DNA from: Blautia faecis
GTDB lineage: Bacteria; Bacillota; Clostridia; Lachnospirales; Lachnospiraceae
DNA: 64,000 bases
Reading direction: 5' to 3'
Assembly: GCF_020554845.1 (NCBI RefSeq)
Contig: NZ_JAJCIA010000022.1
Span: 1-64,000 of the forward strand
Below the pieces are notes generated by a model. It was given only the letters and a program-made list of their open reading frames with translations, did no database searches and had not been told where the DNA came from. Shown here piece by piece: positions 18,908 through 28,511 of this stretch; position 1 is the first letter of the stretch, and every line of letters starts with the position of its first letter. The position numbers were made by a program, and so were the translations under genes.

Positions 18908-20401
18908 TCAAAGCTTCAGCTCGTACTTTGTAACATCCATCTCCACTTTGCCATCTGCAAAGAAGGAAATTCCATCTGCCTCCAGATCTGTATAAATCGT
19001 TGCAGTCATCACATGCTCTCCATCATTTACAAAAATCTCAGCACTGAAACGGTCCAGGATCAGGCGAAGCTTAATCTCTCCATTTTCACTGTTCACAAGG
19101 CTTCTTCTCTGATGGATAATTGCGCGTCTGGAACCGGAGAACTTACGGTCAATTTTCAATACGGATTCATAAGGGCGAAAGCTTACTGCTGTATGGTACG
19201 TATCATTCTGGGCAAAACGCACTGCAAATTTCTTATAAATATTCTGCGCATCTGCCGGGCGAAGAGTGATTTCCATATCCACGCATCTTCCCTCTATGCC
19301 ATCCAGACGAATTACATCCTCAAAAGCAACATTCTTATATTCTGTCTTATTTGTGCGAAGCTTCTCAATTTCCCGAACCGGTTTCTGGATCAGGCGGCCG
19401 TCTTTAATGGAAAGCTCTCTTGGAAGGCTCATCTGTCCAAACCATTTTCCCTTCGGAATTCTGTTATTCGCACATGTATCCCAGTTCTGCATCCAGCCAA
19501 TCATAATTCTTCTTCCGTCTGGTGCTTCCACTGTCTGCATTGCATAATAGTCGATACCATAGTCCACTGCCTGGTCTTTTTCCGGGATAAAGGTTTTGGT
19601 CTCCTCATCAAATTTACCAATCAGGCAAAGAGTTCCGTCACCATTGTGGTACTCAAAGTCTTTTGGAAGCATATCCTGAGGGCTTACGAGTACTACGTCT
19701 TTTCCATCCAGGGTAAAGAAATCCGGGCACTCCCACATTTTTCCGAATCTGCCATCATTAGAAAGCATTACGGATTCAAACTCCCAGTTAAACCCATCCT
19801 CACTTCTATACAGAAGAATACGGCCGCCTGTTCCGTCCGCTCTGTCATTTACGATCACGCAGCGGTAAGTGCCATCCTCGCATTTCCACATTTTCGGATC
19901 ACGGAAATCAAAGGGACTGCTGTTTTCCGGCATGTCTTCTGCCGTAAGAATCGGATTGCGTACATCCTTTTCATAGTCCATTCCATCACCAACTGCAAGG
20001 CTTTGTGTCTGTATGTCGCGGACACCTCCATCCGGCTGTGCTTCTTTTCGCACACTGGTGTACATGAAAAGCTGTTTTCCATCTGGAAGCGTAATGGCAC
20101 TTCCTGAAAAACATCCCACATAATCATATGGCATGTCCGGGGCAATGGCTGCCGGAAGGTATTCCCAGTGAAGAAGGTCATCACTTACCGCATGTCCCCA
20201 GTGCATTGGTCCCCACTGGGAATCATATGGATAATACTGGTAAAATAAATGAAATTTGTCTTTGTAATAAGAAAAACCATTGGGGTCATTCATCCATCCA
20301 ACTTTTGGAGATAAATGAAATTCCGGTCTCTCCAAAGGTGTAATATTCTGAGCCATTGCATCTTCGTATCTTCTGGCATCTCTTAAAGTCTGACTTATCA
20401 T
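18908..20401 (-). CDS. Family 32 sucrose/fructan hydrolase (beta-fructofuranosidase)
   Basis: GH32 enzymes remove beta-fructosyl units from sucrose, sucrose-6-phosphate or fructo-oligosaccharides. The 497-residue protein has the nucleophile D39 in VGWMNDPNGF, the transition-state stabiliser in FDFRDPKMW and the acid/base glutamate in GKMWECPDFF, plus a C-terminal beta-sandwich (LRLILDRFSAEIFVNDGEHV). AGGAG is 8 nt before the ATG at 20401 but only 2 nt before the one at 20407, so 20401 is chosen. Without a signal peptide it acts inside the cell. Transport by an ABC system rather than a PTS suggests unphosphorylated sucrose or short fructans. Confidence 0.92.
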   Translation of the reverse strand: MISQTLRDARRYEDAMAQNITPLERPEFHLSPKVGWMNDPNGFSYYKDKFHLFYQYYPYDSQWGPMHWGHAVSDDLLHWEYLPAAIAPDMPYDYVGCFSGSAITLPDGKQLFMYTSVRKEAQPDGGVRDIQTQSLAVGDGMDYEKDVRNPILTAEDMPENSSPFDFRDPKMWKCEDGTYRCVIVNDRADGTGGRILLYRSEDGFNWEFESVMLSNDGRFGKMWECPDFFTLDGKDVVLVSPQDMLPKDFEYHNGDGTLCLIGKFDEETKTFIPEKDQAVDYGIDYYAMQTVEAPDGRRIMIGWMQNWDTCANNRIPKGKWFGQMSLPRELSIKDGRLIQKPVREIEKLRTNKTEYKNVAFEDVIRLDGIEGRCVDMEITLRPADAQNIYKKFAVRFAQNDTYHTAVSFRPYESVLKIDRKFSGSRRAIIHQRRSLVNSENGEIKLRLILDRFSAEIFVNDGEHVMTATIYTDLEADGISFFADGKVEMDVTKYELKL

Positions 20402-20498
20402 AATCATATCTCCTGTTGTTATTTATTATTCAAAACACATTTCAAGATAGCACTTATGGAGCCCAAAAATATCACTATCTTTGGACCCCATTTTGGTT

Positions 20499-21362
20499 TT
20501 AGCCTTTTACTGCTCCGGAGGTAACACCTTCAACGATGTAACGCTGCAGGAACAGATACAGAACCAGGATCGGGAGCATAGCCAGAAGGAGGGCGGCCAT
20601 TACCAGTCCGAGGTCTGTTGAATAAGTACCATAGAATGCCTGTGTTGCAATCGGAAGAGTATACAGTTCTTTACGTCCGAGAACAAGGCTTGGAAGAAGG
20701 TAATCATTCCAGAATGCCATTGCATCAATAATCGCAACTGTTGCGATGGTTGGTTTCAGAAGCGGAAATACAATTTTCCAGTATGTCTGCCATCTGGTAC
20801 ATCCATCAATAAATGCTGCTTCTTCCAGTTCCATCGGAACGCTGGTGTGAATTGCACCGTGGAACATGAATGTTGCCATGGAAAGGGAAAATCCCACATG
20901 CATAAGGATCAGAGTAATACGGCTGTTCAGTACTCCAAAGATACCACCGTAAAGAGAAACCAGCGGGATCATAAGTACCTGGAACGGAATAACCATAGAT
21001 GCAATCATCAGGGAAAACAGAATACCGCATGCTTTCCATTTATTACGAACAATTACAAACGCTGTCATTGCAGAAAGCATAATTGTAAGGATCGTAGAAA
21101 CTGTAGTAATCAAAAGAGAGTTTGTAAAAGATGTTGCAAAGTTCATCTTTTTCATGGCATCTGTAAAGTTAGTCAGAATAAAGCCGTGAGAGCCAACCAG
21201 TGCCAGCGGATCTGCCGTGATATCACCTTTTGTCTTAAACGCATTGAAAATTACCATGATAAACGGGAAGATAAATGCCAGAAACAGGATAACCAGCACT
21301 GCTATTGTAATAAAATGGCTGACTTTTTTCTTCTGAGCTGCTTTTTTGTTTTCATCCATCAT
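20499..21362 (-). CDS. Carbohydrate ABC transporter permease, MalG type
   Basis: The 287-residue membrane protein has six hydrophobic segments and the EAA loop (ELEEAAFIDGCTRWQTYWKI), which contacts the ATPase. It ends in QRYIVEGVTSGAVKG, the classic MalG C terminus. The start ATG overlaps the stop of the MalF-type gene by 4 bp (ATGA), implying translational coupling. The operon contains no ATP-binding subunit, so it presumably uses a shared MsmK/MalK-type ATPase encoded elsewhere. Confidence 0.93.
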   Translation of the reverse strand: MMDENKKAAQKKKVSHFITIAVLVILFLAFIFPFIMVIFNAFKTKGDITADPLALVGSHGFILTNFTDAMKKMNFATSFTNSLLITTVSTILTIMLSAMTAFVIVRNKWKACGILFSLMIASMVIPFQVLMIPLVSLYGGIFGVLNSRITLILMHVGFSLSMATFMFHGAIHTSVPMELEEAAFIDGCTRWQTYWKIVFPLLKPTIATVAIIDAMAFWNDYLLPSLVLGRKELYTLPIATQAFYGTYSTDLGLVMAALLLAMLPILVLYLFLQRYIVEGVTSGAVKG

Positions 21363-22240
21363 GCTGCCACCTCCCCTTTCTTACCAATGTAAACCTGAGT
21401 AACTCCTACGATTGCGCAGACAACAAACAGAATTAATGCCTCTGCCTGGCCGGTACCGTAATTTTTGTAAGTAAATGCCTGATTGTATACGTGCATAGCT
21501 GCCATTACAGAAGAGTTAAATGGCTCACCTTTTGTCAGGGAAAGGTTTACATCATATACCATAAAGCATCTTGTGATCGTTAAGAAAAGACACTGTACAA
21601 AAGAAGATCTCATAAGTGGGATCGTTACGTTAATGGTTGCCTGTGTCTTGGTGCAGCCGTCGATCTGGGCTGCTTCCATAAGGCTCTTGGATACGCTCAT
21701 AAATCCGGCTACATAGATCAGCATCATATATCCTGCGTACTGCCACACAGATACGATGATCAGACATGCCATTGCACCGTTGGTGGTTGCCAGCCAGGAG
21801 GTGGAAAGAGCACCTACAGAAAGAGATTTTCCAAGTGATACAAATGCACGGTTAAATACGAATTTCCATACATAACCAAGTACGATACCACCGATCAGGT
21901 TCGGAACAAAGAAGCCTGCACGGAAGAAGTTCTGACCTTTAATTCCGCTGGTAAGAAGGTATGCAAGGAAAAATGCTACCACGTTTACCAAAATTACAGC
22001 GATAACAGAATAAATCAAGGTACGTCCAAGTGCCTGCCAGTAAGCTGCATCCTGGAATGTAGCAATGTAGTTTGCCAGTCCAACAAATGGTTTGTCTTTT
22101 GAAACACCGTCCCAGCTTGTAAATGTAAGATATAATCCGTAGATAAATGGAAGGATTACAACTGCACTAAACAGGACAGTGGAAACGCCAGCGAACATCA
22201 AGTACTGTTTTACTTTATATTTCATGGTGTTTTGTTCCAT
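21359..22240 (-). CDS. Carbohydrate ABC transporter permease, MalF type
   Basis: A 293-residue permease with about six membrane helices and the EAA motif (SLMEAAQIDGCTKTQATINV). ATG 22240 is chosen over GTG 22246 because AAAGGGG then has a workable spacing. It partners the MalG-type protein encoded directly downstream, and the binding protein encoded 205 bp upstream beyond a hairpin. Confidence 0.92.
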   Translation of the reverse strand: MEQNTMKYKVKQYLMFAGVSTVLFSAVVILPFIYGLYLTFTSWDGVSKDKPFVGLANYIATFQDAAYWQALGRTLIYSVIAVILVNVVAFFLAYLLTSGIKGQNFFRAGFFVPNLIGGIVLGYVWKFVFNRAFVSLGKSLSVGALSTSWLATTNGAMACLIIVSVWQYAGYMMLIYVAGFMSVSKSLMEAAQIDGCTKTQATINVTIPLMRSSFVQCLFLTITRCFMVYDVNLSLTKGEPFNSSVMAAMHVYNQAFTYKNYGTGQAEALILFVVCAIVGVTQVYIGKKGEVAA

Positions 22241-22334
22241 AATCACGATCCCCTTTCCCTTTTCTTTTTTGTCTCCACCCTTTTCCCGCTGCCTCCGAAA
22301 ATCTATAATCCAGTACTTTTCTTTTTGTGAGGGA

Positions 22335-22374
22335 AAGAGGCCGCACGCCGCATGGCACAGGCGTGCAGCCTCTT
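22335..22374 (-). terminator. Intra-operon hairpin after the binding-protein gene
   Basis: AAGAGGCCGCACGCC (22335-22349) pairs with GGCGTGCAGCCTCTT (22360-22374) with one bulge. The T tract on the minus strand is short (TTTCCC). Such a stem between a binding-protein gene and its permease genes usually protects the upstream mRNA or causes partial termination, giving more binding protein than permease. Confidence 0.65.
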
Positions 22375-22445
22375 GAGGGGTGGCAAATTTCTATAAAACT
22401 ACAGTATGTTTGTTAAATTAATAAGTTGTTACCAAAGGATAATTC

Positions 22446-23708
22446 TTAGTGCTCTACAGGAGTTGTGTTCTTCCAGTAGTCTTCAATCTCTGCTGCAAAC
22501 TCAGCTCTGTCAATCTGTCCTGCGAGATATTTCTGGAAGGTTGCACCACAAATGGAAAGATGATCATCCGGAAGGTAATTGTAGTTATCAATCAGAGAGC
22601 CTTCATCTGCATATTTCTTAACAGATTTTCCAAGTGGATCGGATACTTCTTTTTCATTGTTAGAGAATGCAGGTACAAGTGCACATGTCTCAGCAATGAA
22701 GCTCTGTCCTTCATCGGAATCAGCAAGCCATGTAAGGAAGTCCTTAGCTGCCTGACGCTGCTCATCACTTGTTGCATCAGAGGAATCGATCATCATGAAT
22801 TTGGAACCTCCACCAACAAGCTTCTCATTGGATCCGTCATCTGTGTTCTGCGGTACCGGCATCATTCCCATATTCTCTGTATAATCATATGCATTGATTA
22901 CAGACCAGTCCCAGTTTCCTCCGAACATGAATGCGATCTGTCCTTCAGCAAGCATCATCTCGGTTGTCTCACGCTCTGCAGCGATTGCAGAATCTTTTGC
23001 GTAGTTATTCTCCATCATTACATCGAAGAAGTCCATAAGAGAATTGAATTTCTCATTGTTTGCAAGGTCTGCTGTTCCTTCATAAAGAGAGGAAACAAAT
23101 GCTTCTACATCTGGCTGCTGCTCGTAAACCTCAGCAAGGAAGTGAGCTGCAAGGGACCAGTCCTCTTTCATGATACCGGTAGGTGTTTCCATTCCACCTT
23201 CTTTCAGTTTCTCAAGAAGCTCTTTAAAAGAATCAAGTGTCTTGTAATCATCCGGATTGAAGGTCTCGCCTGTGATTGCTTCGATTGCATCTGCATTGTA
23301 AATAACACCGCGTGCTTCAAGGCAGGTCGGGAAACCATTGATCTGTCCGTCAACTCCGATTGCGTAATCAGTCTCATTAACCCAGCTCTGATCGCTTAAA
23401 TCAATTGCATGGTCTGCTGCAAGTGAATAGATATCTTTCGGGTCTACCATAGCGATTGTATATGGATCATTCGCAGAATATCTGGTAGCCAGATGAGCAG
23501 ATACTGTATCACTATTGTAATAAACCTCTACGCCAACGCCGGTCTCTTCTGCATACTGAGCAGCTAATTCTTCGAACTGGCTCTGAACCTCCATCTTGGA
23601 GTTAAAAATTGTGATGTTCACATCGTCTGCCATAACCGGTACAGATACACTTGCCATTGTTGCTGCTGCAGTTGCAACTGCAATTGCCATTGAAATACGT
23701 TTTTTCAT
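22446..23708 (-). CDS. Sugar ABC transporter substrate-binding protein (SBP_bac_1 family)
   Basis: The 420-residue protein starts with a basic N terminus and hydrophobic stretch ending VPVMADDVN, a signal peptide with a likely AxA-like cleavage and no lipobox cysteine. The mature part is a family 1 binding protein (NITIFNSKMEVQSQFEELAA; QIAFMFGGNWDWSVI). A strong AGGAGG site precedes the ATG. As the first gene of the operon it gives the system its specificity; GH32 and GH13_4 downstream point to sucrose or related fructosides. Without a lipid anchor it must be retained by another route, perhaps by an uncleaved signal or by binding the permease or wall. Confidence 0.9.
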   Translation of the reverse strand: MKKRISMAIAVATAAATMASVSVPVMADDVNITIFNSKMEVQSQFEELAAQYAEETGVGVEVYYNSDTVSAHLATRYSANDPYTIAMVDPKDIYSLAADHAIDLSDQSWVNETDYAIGVDGQINGFPTCLEARGVIYNADAIEAITGETFNPDDYKTLDSFKELLEKLKEGGMETPTGIMKEDWSLAAHFLAEVYEQQPDVEAFVSSLYEGTADLANNEKFNSLMDFFDVMMENNYAKDSAIAAERETTEMMLAEGQIAFMFGGNWDWSVINAYDYTENMGMMPVPQNTDDGSNEKLVGGGSKFMMIDSSDATSDEQRQAAKDFLTWLADSDEGQSFIAETCALVPAFSNNEKEVSDPLGKSVKKYADEGSLIDNYNYLPDDHLSICGATFQKYLAGQIDRAEFAAEIEDYWKNTTPVEH

Positions 23709-23762
23709 TTTTGCTTCCTCCTGTTTTTTACGTTCTTGTTCGGACGTTTTCTTTATGGTTGT

Positions 23763-23802
23763 ATGATAGCATTGCGTCTCAAATATGTCAAGCGGTTGTC
23801 AT
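23763..23802 (-). promoter_or_regulatory. Promoter and candidate LacI operator of the sucrose-type operon
   Basis: Minus-strand TTGACA (23786-23791) and TATCAT (23763-23768) have 17-bp spacing. ATGACAACCGCTTGACAT (23785-23802) covers the -35 box and forms an inverted repeat (ATGACAA/TTGACAT around CCGC), as expected for a LacI-family operator. The neighbouring LacI gene is the likely regulator. The rest of 23803-24000 is AT-rich without a gene. Confidence 0.65.
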
Positions 23803-24000
23803 ATATTTTTGTCCATTTCACATCACTTTGTTACATTTATACTATTTAGCTCTTTATGTTTTGTGCACTTTTACATGCTTTTTTCGTGTCTGTAGTTCAT
23901 TTATTTTATTTTTCTTGTTTTTTACGAAAATTGCTTCATTTTTTATCACAACCGCATGTCATATTCCTTATGCATCTGATCAATTCCGCGCGAAGCGTTT

Positions 24001-24046
24001 TTTTGTATAGCAGAAATATTACAGAGTAATTTCCTGCTATACAAAA
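24001..24046. repeat. Palindromic stem between lacI and the binding-protein gene
   Basis: TTTTGTATAGCAG (24001-24013) is perfectly inverted at 24034-24046. It could serve as a terminator in either direction, since T and A runs flank both sides. Confidence 0.6.
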
Positions 24047-24112
24047 AATCAGCTGTCATATTGTATTCTGAAATGTTTCAAAAACACCCCAGAATACACA
24101 ATATGACAACTG
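24043..24112 (-). terminator. Terminator of the LacI regulator gene
   Basis: A stem of about 21 bp (24050-24070 with 24090-24112, one bulge) is followed on the minus strand by ATTTTTTG. It ends the lacI transcript before the operon promoter. Confidence 0.75.
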
Positions 24113-24159
24113 ACTGGAAAATTTTTCGAAGATAAAAAAATATTAACAATTCAGTAAAG

Positions 24160-24300
24160 CGGACATTCGCAATCCGCTTCGCTGTTTGCTCATGAACGCA
24201 GTCGCTTCGCGATCTGTCAGTGGGAGCTGAAGGCTCCCACTGACAGAAGCATCCCCCCTCACTCGCCGCTTAGTGCTCCGCGCACTTGAAGCGGGGAAAT
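24160..24300. repeat. GC-rich palindromic insert downstream of lacI
   Basis: In a GC-rich island inside AT-rich DNA, CTGTCAGTGGGAGC (24214-24227) pairs perfectly with 24233-24246 around a 5-nt loop, and GCGAAGCG-like words flank it. No coding potential is seen. It resembles the other GC-rich palindrome at 41073-41223 in style but not in exact sequence. Confidence 0.5.
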
Positions 24301-24312
24301 GCTTATCTGCGT

Positions 24313-25299
24313 TCAAGTCGTCCCTCGCTCAACCAGTGTAACCGGAAATACTGTCTTAGTAGGTACAACTTTCCCCTCATCAATCTGCGCAATAGCTGCT
24401 ACTGCCAATTCTGCCATCTGTTCCACAGGCTGATGAATTGTCGTAAGTCCCGGACTTGTAAACTGGGCAATATTCACATCATCAAAACCTACGATCTTCA
24501 GTTGCTCCGGAACCTTGATTCCCAGATCTGCGCATGCCTGCAGTACATAGGCACCAATAACATCTGAACTGGCAAATACACCGTCCACATCAGGATTATC
24601 CACCAGTGCCTGTCTTACATATTCATAATATTCCAGAGAATCAAAAAGACGGTTATCCGTTACCATAACCACATTTTCTTCATTTCGATTCTTACAGATA
24701 TCACGAAATGCAACCTCGCGGAGATCTCCTGGCATATGAATGTCAACCCCTGCACTTACTCCGCCGATAAACATCAGCTTCCTGCAGCCTTTCTCAATCA
24801 GAAGCTCCGTTGCCAGCACACCGCCCTGATAGTTATCACATTCAATCCCGGATGTCCCTTCATCCATAGAACGTTCCAATGTGATCAACGGGAAATCAAG
24901 ATCTTCAAATTTCTCAGTTTCAAAACTTCCACTGCAAAGAACAACGCCGGTCACTCTTTCGCTCTTGCACATCTCAATACACTGTTCCTCACGTTCTTCT
25001 TTATACCTGGAAACAAAAAGCATGATACGATATCCCTGCTTCGCAGCCTCTCGCTCCAAACGGCTTAGTACCTTGGCAAAATAAGGATGTTCAATATTCG
25101 GCAAAATAACTCCTATCGTATTACTCTTCTGCTTTGACAGTGCGCGAGCTGTCTCATTAGGCTGATAATTCAGCTCTTTCATCACCTGATATACTTTCTC
25201 ACGGGTCTTATCACTGATATATCCTCTGTTATTCAGGACTCTGGAAACTGTTCCTACCGTTAGGCCTGAGGCCTTCGCCACATCCTTAAGTGTTGCCAT
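24313..25299 (-). CDS. LacI-family transcriptional regulator of the sucrose-type operon
   Basis: The 328-residue protein has a textbook LacI head (MATLKDVAKASGLTVGTVSRVLNNRG) with hinge LNYQPNETARALSKQ, followed by a sugar-binding core (TIGVILPNIEHPYFAKVL; IVGFDDVNIAQFTSPGLTT). AAAGGAG lies before the ATG. It is transcribed from its own promoter immediately upstream of the binding-protein gene, the usual place for a local repressor. An inverted repeat overlapping the operon -35 box is a good operator candidate. The effector is unknown. Confidence 0.92.
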   Translation of the reverse strand: MATLKDVAKASGLTVGTVSRVLNNRGYISDKTREKVYQVMKELNYQPNETARALSKQKSNTIGVILPNIEHPYFAKVLSRLEREAAKQGYRIMLFVSRYKEEREEQCIEMCKSERVTGVVLCSGSFETEKFEDLDFPLITLERSMDEGTSGIECDNYQGGVLATELLIEKGCRKLMFIGGVSAGVDIHMPGDLREVAFRDICKNRNEENVVMVTDNRLFDSLEYYEYVRQALVDNPDVDGVFASSDVIGAYVLQACADLGIKVPEQLKIVGFDDVNIAQFTSPGLTTIHQPVEQMAELAVAAIAQIDEGKVVPTKTVFPVTLVERGTT

Positions 25300-25347
25300 A
25301 TATGTAAATCTCCTTTATTGCGAGCTGCAGTTTTTTATTTCATCTTG

Positions 25348-25377
25348 ATTTTATCACCTCGTAGTTTCTTGTGTCAA
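25348..25377 (-). promoter_or_regulatory. Predicted promoter of the LacI regulator
   Basis: TTGACA (25372-25377) and TAAAAT (25348-25353) on the minus strand, 18 bp apart, about 50 bp before the start codon. Confidence 0.55.
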
Positions 25378-25397
25378 CCGGTAAATACATCCTGTTT

Positions 25398-25940
25398 CTA
25401 CATCCACCCGGCATCCATGTCACTGCAGGCCATCACCACGCAGTCGATTCCAAGAAGGATCAGATAACCGCCAATAATAAAGCCCGTTGAAAACAACGCT
25501 ACCCACGGCCAGATGATCATCAGACAACCAAGGATGATTCCAAGGATATTTACAATCAAGGTAAAGTAATAGTAAAATTTTCCTGCCAGACGGACCAGAG
25601 GGATGTGGGTCAATCTGGAAACAGAATGAGCGATGAACCAGATTGGGAGAAGCAGGGTCATAATCAGCTCTCCGGCATTTGGGTACATCAGAAGCATTAG
25701 TCCGGCAAGGAGACTTAAAATTCCAGTCACCAGAGCAATGGTAGGTCCGAAGCCGATATAGCGCTCTGTTTTTGCATAAAATACAATATCTGAAATTCCG
25801 GTGATGACAGCAAGAAAACCATACGCAAAGGTAATTCCGCGGAGCATGCCGCCCGGATTACACAACGTATAAATCCCAAGAAGGATCAGCAGGATTCCCT
25901 CAATGAGTTCCAGCCAGCCATAACGTGAACGTCTTCTCAT
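25398..25940 (-). CDS. DUF308/HdeD-like membrane protein
   Basis: The 180-residue protein has about six hydrophobic segments with the paired-helix repeat pattern of DUF308 (LIEGILLILLGIYTLCNPGG; ALVTGILSLLAGLMLLMYPN; LGIILGCLMIIWPWVALFST). HdeD of Escherichia coli belongs to this group and is linked to acid stress, but no mechanism is established. Its ATG overlaps the stop of ftsH by 4 bp, so it is translationally coupled to the membrane protease. Confidence 0.83.
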   Translation of the reverse strand: MRRRSRYGWLELIEGILLILLGIYTLCNPGGMLRGITFAYGFLAVITGISDIVFYAKTERYIGFGPTIALVTGILSLLAGLMLLMYPNAGELIMTLLLPIWFIAHSVSRLTHIPLVRLAGKFYYYFTLIVNILGIILGCLMIIWPWVALFSTGFIIGGYLILLGIDCVVMACSDMDAGWM

Positions 25941-27769
25941 TTTTCCTCACTCTCCTCTTTGTTATTTAAAATTTTCATAAACTCTTCGCCAGTTATCGTT
26001 TCTTTTTCATAAAGGAACATAGCCAGTTCATCCAGTTTTTTACGGTTGTCTGTCAGGATCTTTTTGGCTTTTTCATGTTCTCGCTTTACTAATTCTACGA
26101 CCTTCTCATCGATTTCCTTCTGGGTATCTGCAGAGCAGGAAAGGGATGCATCGCCGCCAAGGTACTGGTTGGAAACGGTTTCCATAGCCACCATGTCGAA
26201 CTCGTCGGTCATTCCGTAGCGAGTGATCATAGCTCTGGCAATCTTGGTTGCCTGCTCGATATCGTTGGAAGCGCCTGTGGTAATCTCGCCAAACACGATT
26301 TCTTCTGCAGCACGTCCGCCAGTGAAGGTTGCAATCTTATTTTCCAGTTCTTTCTTTGTCATCAGATACTTGTCACCAGTTTCTACCTGCATGGTATAGC
26401 CGAGTGCACCAGAAGTACGCGGAATAATAGTAATCTTCTGAACAGGAGCGGAATGGTTCTGAAGGGCTGCCACCAGGGCATGTCCGATTTCGTGATAGGA
26501 AACCACTTTTTTCTCCTGGTCAGAGAGAACTGCGTTTTTCTTCTGGTAGCCAGCAATTACCACTTCAATGCTCTCTTCCAGGTCTGCTTCTGTAACGATT
26601 GTACGTCCGTCACGGACTGCACGAAGTGCTGCTTCGTTTACAATATTTGCCAGCTCGGCTCCGGATGCACCAGATGCCATACGTGCGATAGTGTGGAAAT
26701 CCACGTCATCGGATGCTTTGATTTTTCTTGCATGAACCTTCAAAATTGCTTCACGTCCTGCAAGATCGGGAAGCTCAACTGGTACGCGGCGGTCGAAACG
26801 TCCTGGACGGGTAAGTGCCGGGTCAAGGGATTCCGGGCGGTTGGTAGCTGCCAGAATGATAACCCCATTGTTGCCTTCGAAACCATCCATCTCTGTAAGC
26901 AGCTGGTTCAGTGTCTGCTCACGCTCATCGTTGCCCCCTACCTGGCCATCACGTTTTTTACCGATGGCATCGATCTCATCAATGAATACGATACATGGGG
27001 CTTTCTCTTTCGCCTGCTTAAAAAGATCACGAACTTTGGAGGCACCCATACCTACAAACATTTCTACGAATTCAGAGCCGGACATGGAAAAGAATGGGAC
27101 ATTCGCTTCTCCGGCAACGGCTTTGGCAAGCATTGTTTTACCGGTACCTGGAGGGCCTACAAGGAGAACGCCTTTCGGCATGGAGGCTCCCACGTCTGTG
27201 TATTTCTTTGGGTTATGAAGGTAATCTACAATCTCTGCAAGGTTTTCCTTGGCTTCATCCTCTCCGGCTACATCTGAGAAACGGATTCCTTCACTGGACT
27301 GAACGTAAACCTTGGCATTGCTTTTTCCCATGCCAAATGCCATGGAGTTTTTGCCTCCAGCCTGTTCCATCAGCTTCTTCGCCATATAATTTCCAAGAAC
27401 TATGAAAATGATCAGCGGCAGTAGTCCGGTTACCAGGAAGCTGAGAATCGGGGAGGTCTGCTGGTCGATGTCCTTAGTAAAGGTGGCACCGCACTCATAC
27501 AGGCGGTCAGTGAGATCCGGGTCATTCATAAGACCGGTTTTGTAAATTTTTTCATTGTTCTTGTCGGTAAAGACGATCTGGTTATCTTCCACTTCTACTT
27601 TACCGATGTTTTTGTCATTGATCATGCTCATGAAGGTACCGTAATCGGTTTCTTCTACCTGATGCTCCATCAAGATTGGGGAAACCACCAGATTAAAGAC
27701 GATCAGTACCAGAAGCACAATGCCGTAGTAATAGATCAACGGCTTTTTTGGGGTTTTTACTTCTTTCAT
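25937..27769 (-). CDS. ftsH: ATP-dependent zinc metalloprotease FtsH
   Basis: FtsH degrades misfolded membrane proteins and selected regulators. The 610 residues show two N-terminal membrane helices flanking an external domain (about 12-32 and 110-130), the AAA Walker [15 protein letters not shown], Walker [13 protein letters not shown], the second region of homology ([20 protein letters not shown]) and the zinc site SYHEIGHAL. The ligand aspartate region ([15 protein letters not shown]) is present. It is the middle gene of a three-gene operon with a coiled-coil protein upstream and a DUF308 protein downstream. Confidence 0.96.
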   Translation of the reverse strand: MKEVKTPKKPLIYYYGIVLLVLIVFNLVVSPILMEHQVEETDYGTFMSMINDKNIGKVEVEDNQIVFTDKNNEKIYKTGLMNDPDLTDRLYECGATFTKDIDQQTSPILSFLVTGLLPLIIFIVLGNYMAKKLMEQAGGKNSMAFGMGKSNAKVYVQSSEGIRFSDVAGEDEAKENLAEIVDYLHNPKKYTDVGASMPKGVLLVGPPGTGKTMLAKAVAGEANVPFFSMSGSEFVEMFVGMGASKVRDLFKQAKEKAPCIVFIDEIDAIGKKRDGQVGGNDEREQTLNQLLTEMDGFEGNNGVIILAATNRPESLDPALTRPGRFDRRVPVELPDLAGREAILKVHARKIKASDDVDFHTIARMASGASGAELANIVNEAALRAVRDGRTIVTEADLEESIEVVIAGYQKKNAVLSDQEKKVVSYHEIGHALVAALQNHSAPVQKITIIPRTSGALGYTMQVETGDKYLMTKKELENKIATFTGGRAAEEIVFGEITTGASNDIEQATKIARAMITRYGMTDEFDMVAMETVSNQYLGGDASLSCSADTQKEIDEKVVELVKREHEKAKKILTDNRKKLDELAMFLYEKETITGEEFMKILNNKEESEEK

Positions 27770-27803
27770 GGTTGTAGTCCTTTCTTATGTAAACTAATAG
27801 TGT

Positions 27804-28244
27804 CTACTCTTCTGCCTCTTTCTTCTCTTCCAGACGCTGGGCTTCAATAGCCTCCAGCGATACCAGAAGTGCCCGGTTTACTGCCTGCATTGCAAAATCA
27901 AGGGCGTATTCTGCGGTGAGGATTTTCTTCTCCGTTCCCGGGAGCACATTTCCAAATATTGGCTCCTTATTTTTCAAATTTATGTTTTCTGCCTCCAGCA
28001 CTTTTCCAACTGCTGCCTCCACCTGGTCGTAGACGCCTGCCAGCTTCATTACACAGTCTGTCTTGGAATGGCGAAGTCTGTTTTCCAAAGTGATACGGCT
28101 TTCCTGACATTCCTGTCGAAGATTCTGGATCTGTTGGTGGAGTCTTTCCGTATCCATACTCTCCGCCAGCTGAATCCGACTGTGGGTCTGTTCCAGTTTT
28201 TTATCCAGCTCGTACATTTTTACGGATAAAATTTCATGTGCCAT
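27804..28244 (-). CDS. Hypothetical coiled-coil protein
   Basis: The 146-residue protein is rich in Glu, Gln, Arg and Leu. Residues 5-75 have strong heptad character (MYELDKKLEQTHSRIQLAES; LHQQIQNLRQECQESRITL), then a more globular segment with GNVLPGTEKKILTAEYALDF and an acidic tail. No signal, membrane segment or catalytic motif is seen, and I do not recognise the family. It is 34 bp upstream of ftsH with no terminator between, so it is probably co-expressed with it. Its promoter region abuts the family B repeat ending at 28285. Confidence 0.72.
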   Translation of the reverse strand: MAHEILSVKMYELDKKLEQTHSRIQLAESMDTERLHQQIQNLRQECQESRITLENRLRHSKTDCVMKLAGVYDQVEAAVGKVLEAENINLKNKEPIFGNVLPGTEKKILTAEYALDFAMQAVNRALLVSLEAIEAQRLEEKKEAEE

Positions 28245-28284
28245 ATATGGTTCCCTCCTCTCCTTGCGGATTACGTTATCATTT

Positions 28285-28449
28285 CTAGTACATCGAAAAT
28301 TAAGTTTCTGCTATATTGGCGCAGGATGATTTCTTCATATGCAAGGCGGAGGAAGGAGACGTAGCGGTGGCTACGGCGACCGACGACAACGCAGCAGATG
28401 AAAAATCAGACAAGTCAATATGGCAGTTACTTAATATTCGATGTACTAG
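28285..28449. repeat. Family B palindromic element, full-length 165-bp form
   Basis: The element begins CTAGTACATCGAAAATTAAG and ends CTTAATATTCGATGTACTAG; the terminal inverted repeats extend about 35 bp with a few mismatches. The interior carries GACGTAGCGGTGGCTACGGC, a hairpin core similar to family A's. A 95-bp copy lies at 32150-32244. There is no coding sequence, so it would be a non-autonomous, MITE-like element. It lies directly upstream of the operon starting at 28244. The 537-bp gap 28245-28781 contains nothing but this and the family A pieces that follow. Confidence 0.85.
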
Positions 28450-28453
28450 CCTT

Positions 28454-28511
28454 CCTCAAACAGGCTCTAGAACATGTTTGAAAAAGGCTTTCTGCAAGAT
28501 GTGCGTCACAA
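28454..28511. repeat. Family A remnants abutting the family B element
   Basis: CCTCAAACAGGCTCTAG (28454-28470) matches a family A right end, and CTAGAACATGTTTGAAAAAG (from 28467) with its GGCTTTCTGCAAGATGTGCG interior matches a left half that breaks off at about 28511. A further CTAGTACA at 28541 resembles a family B tip. Confidence 0.7.
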
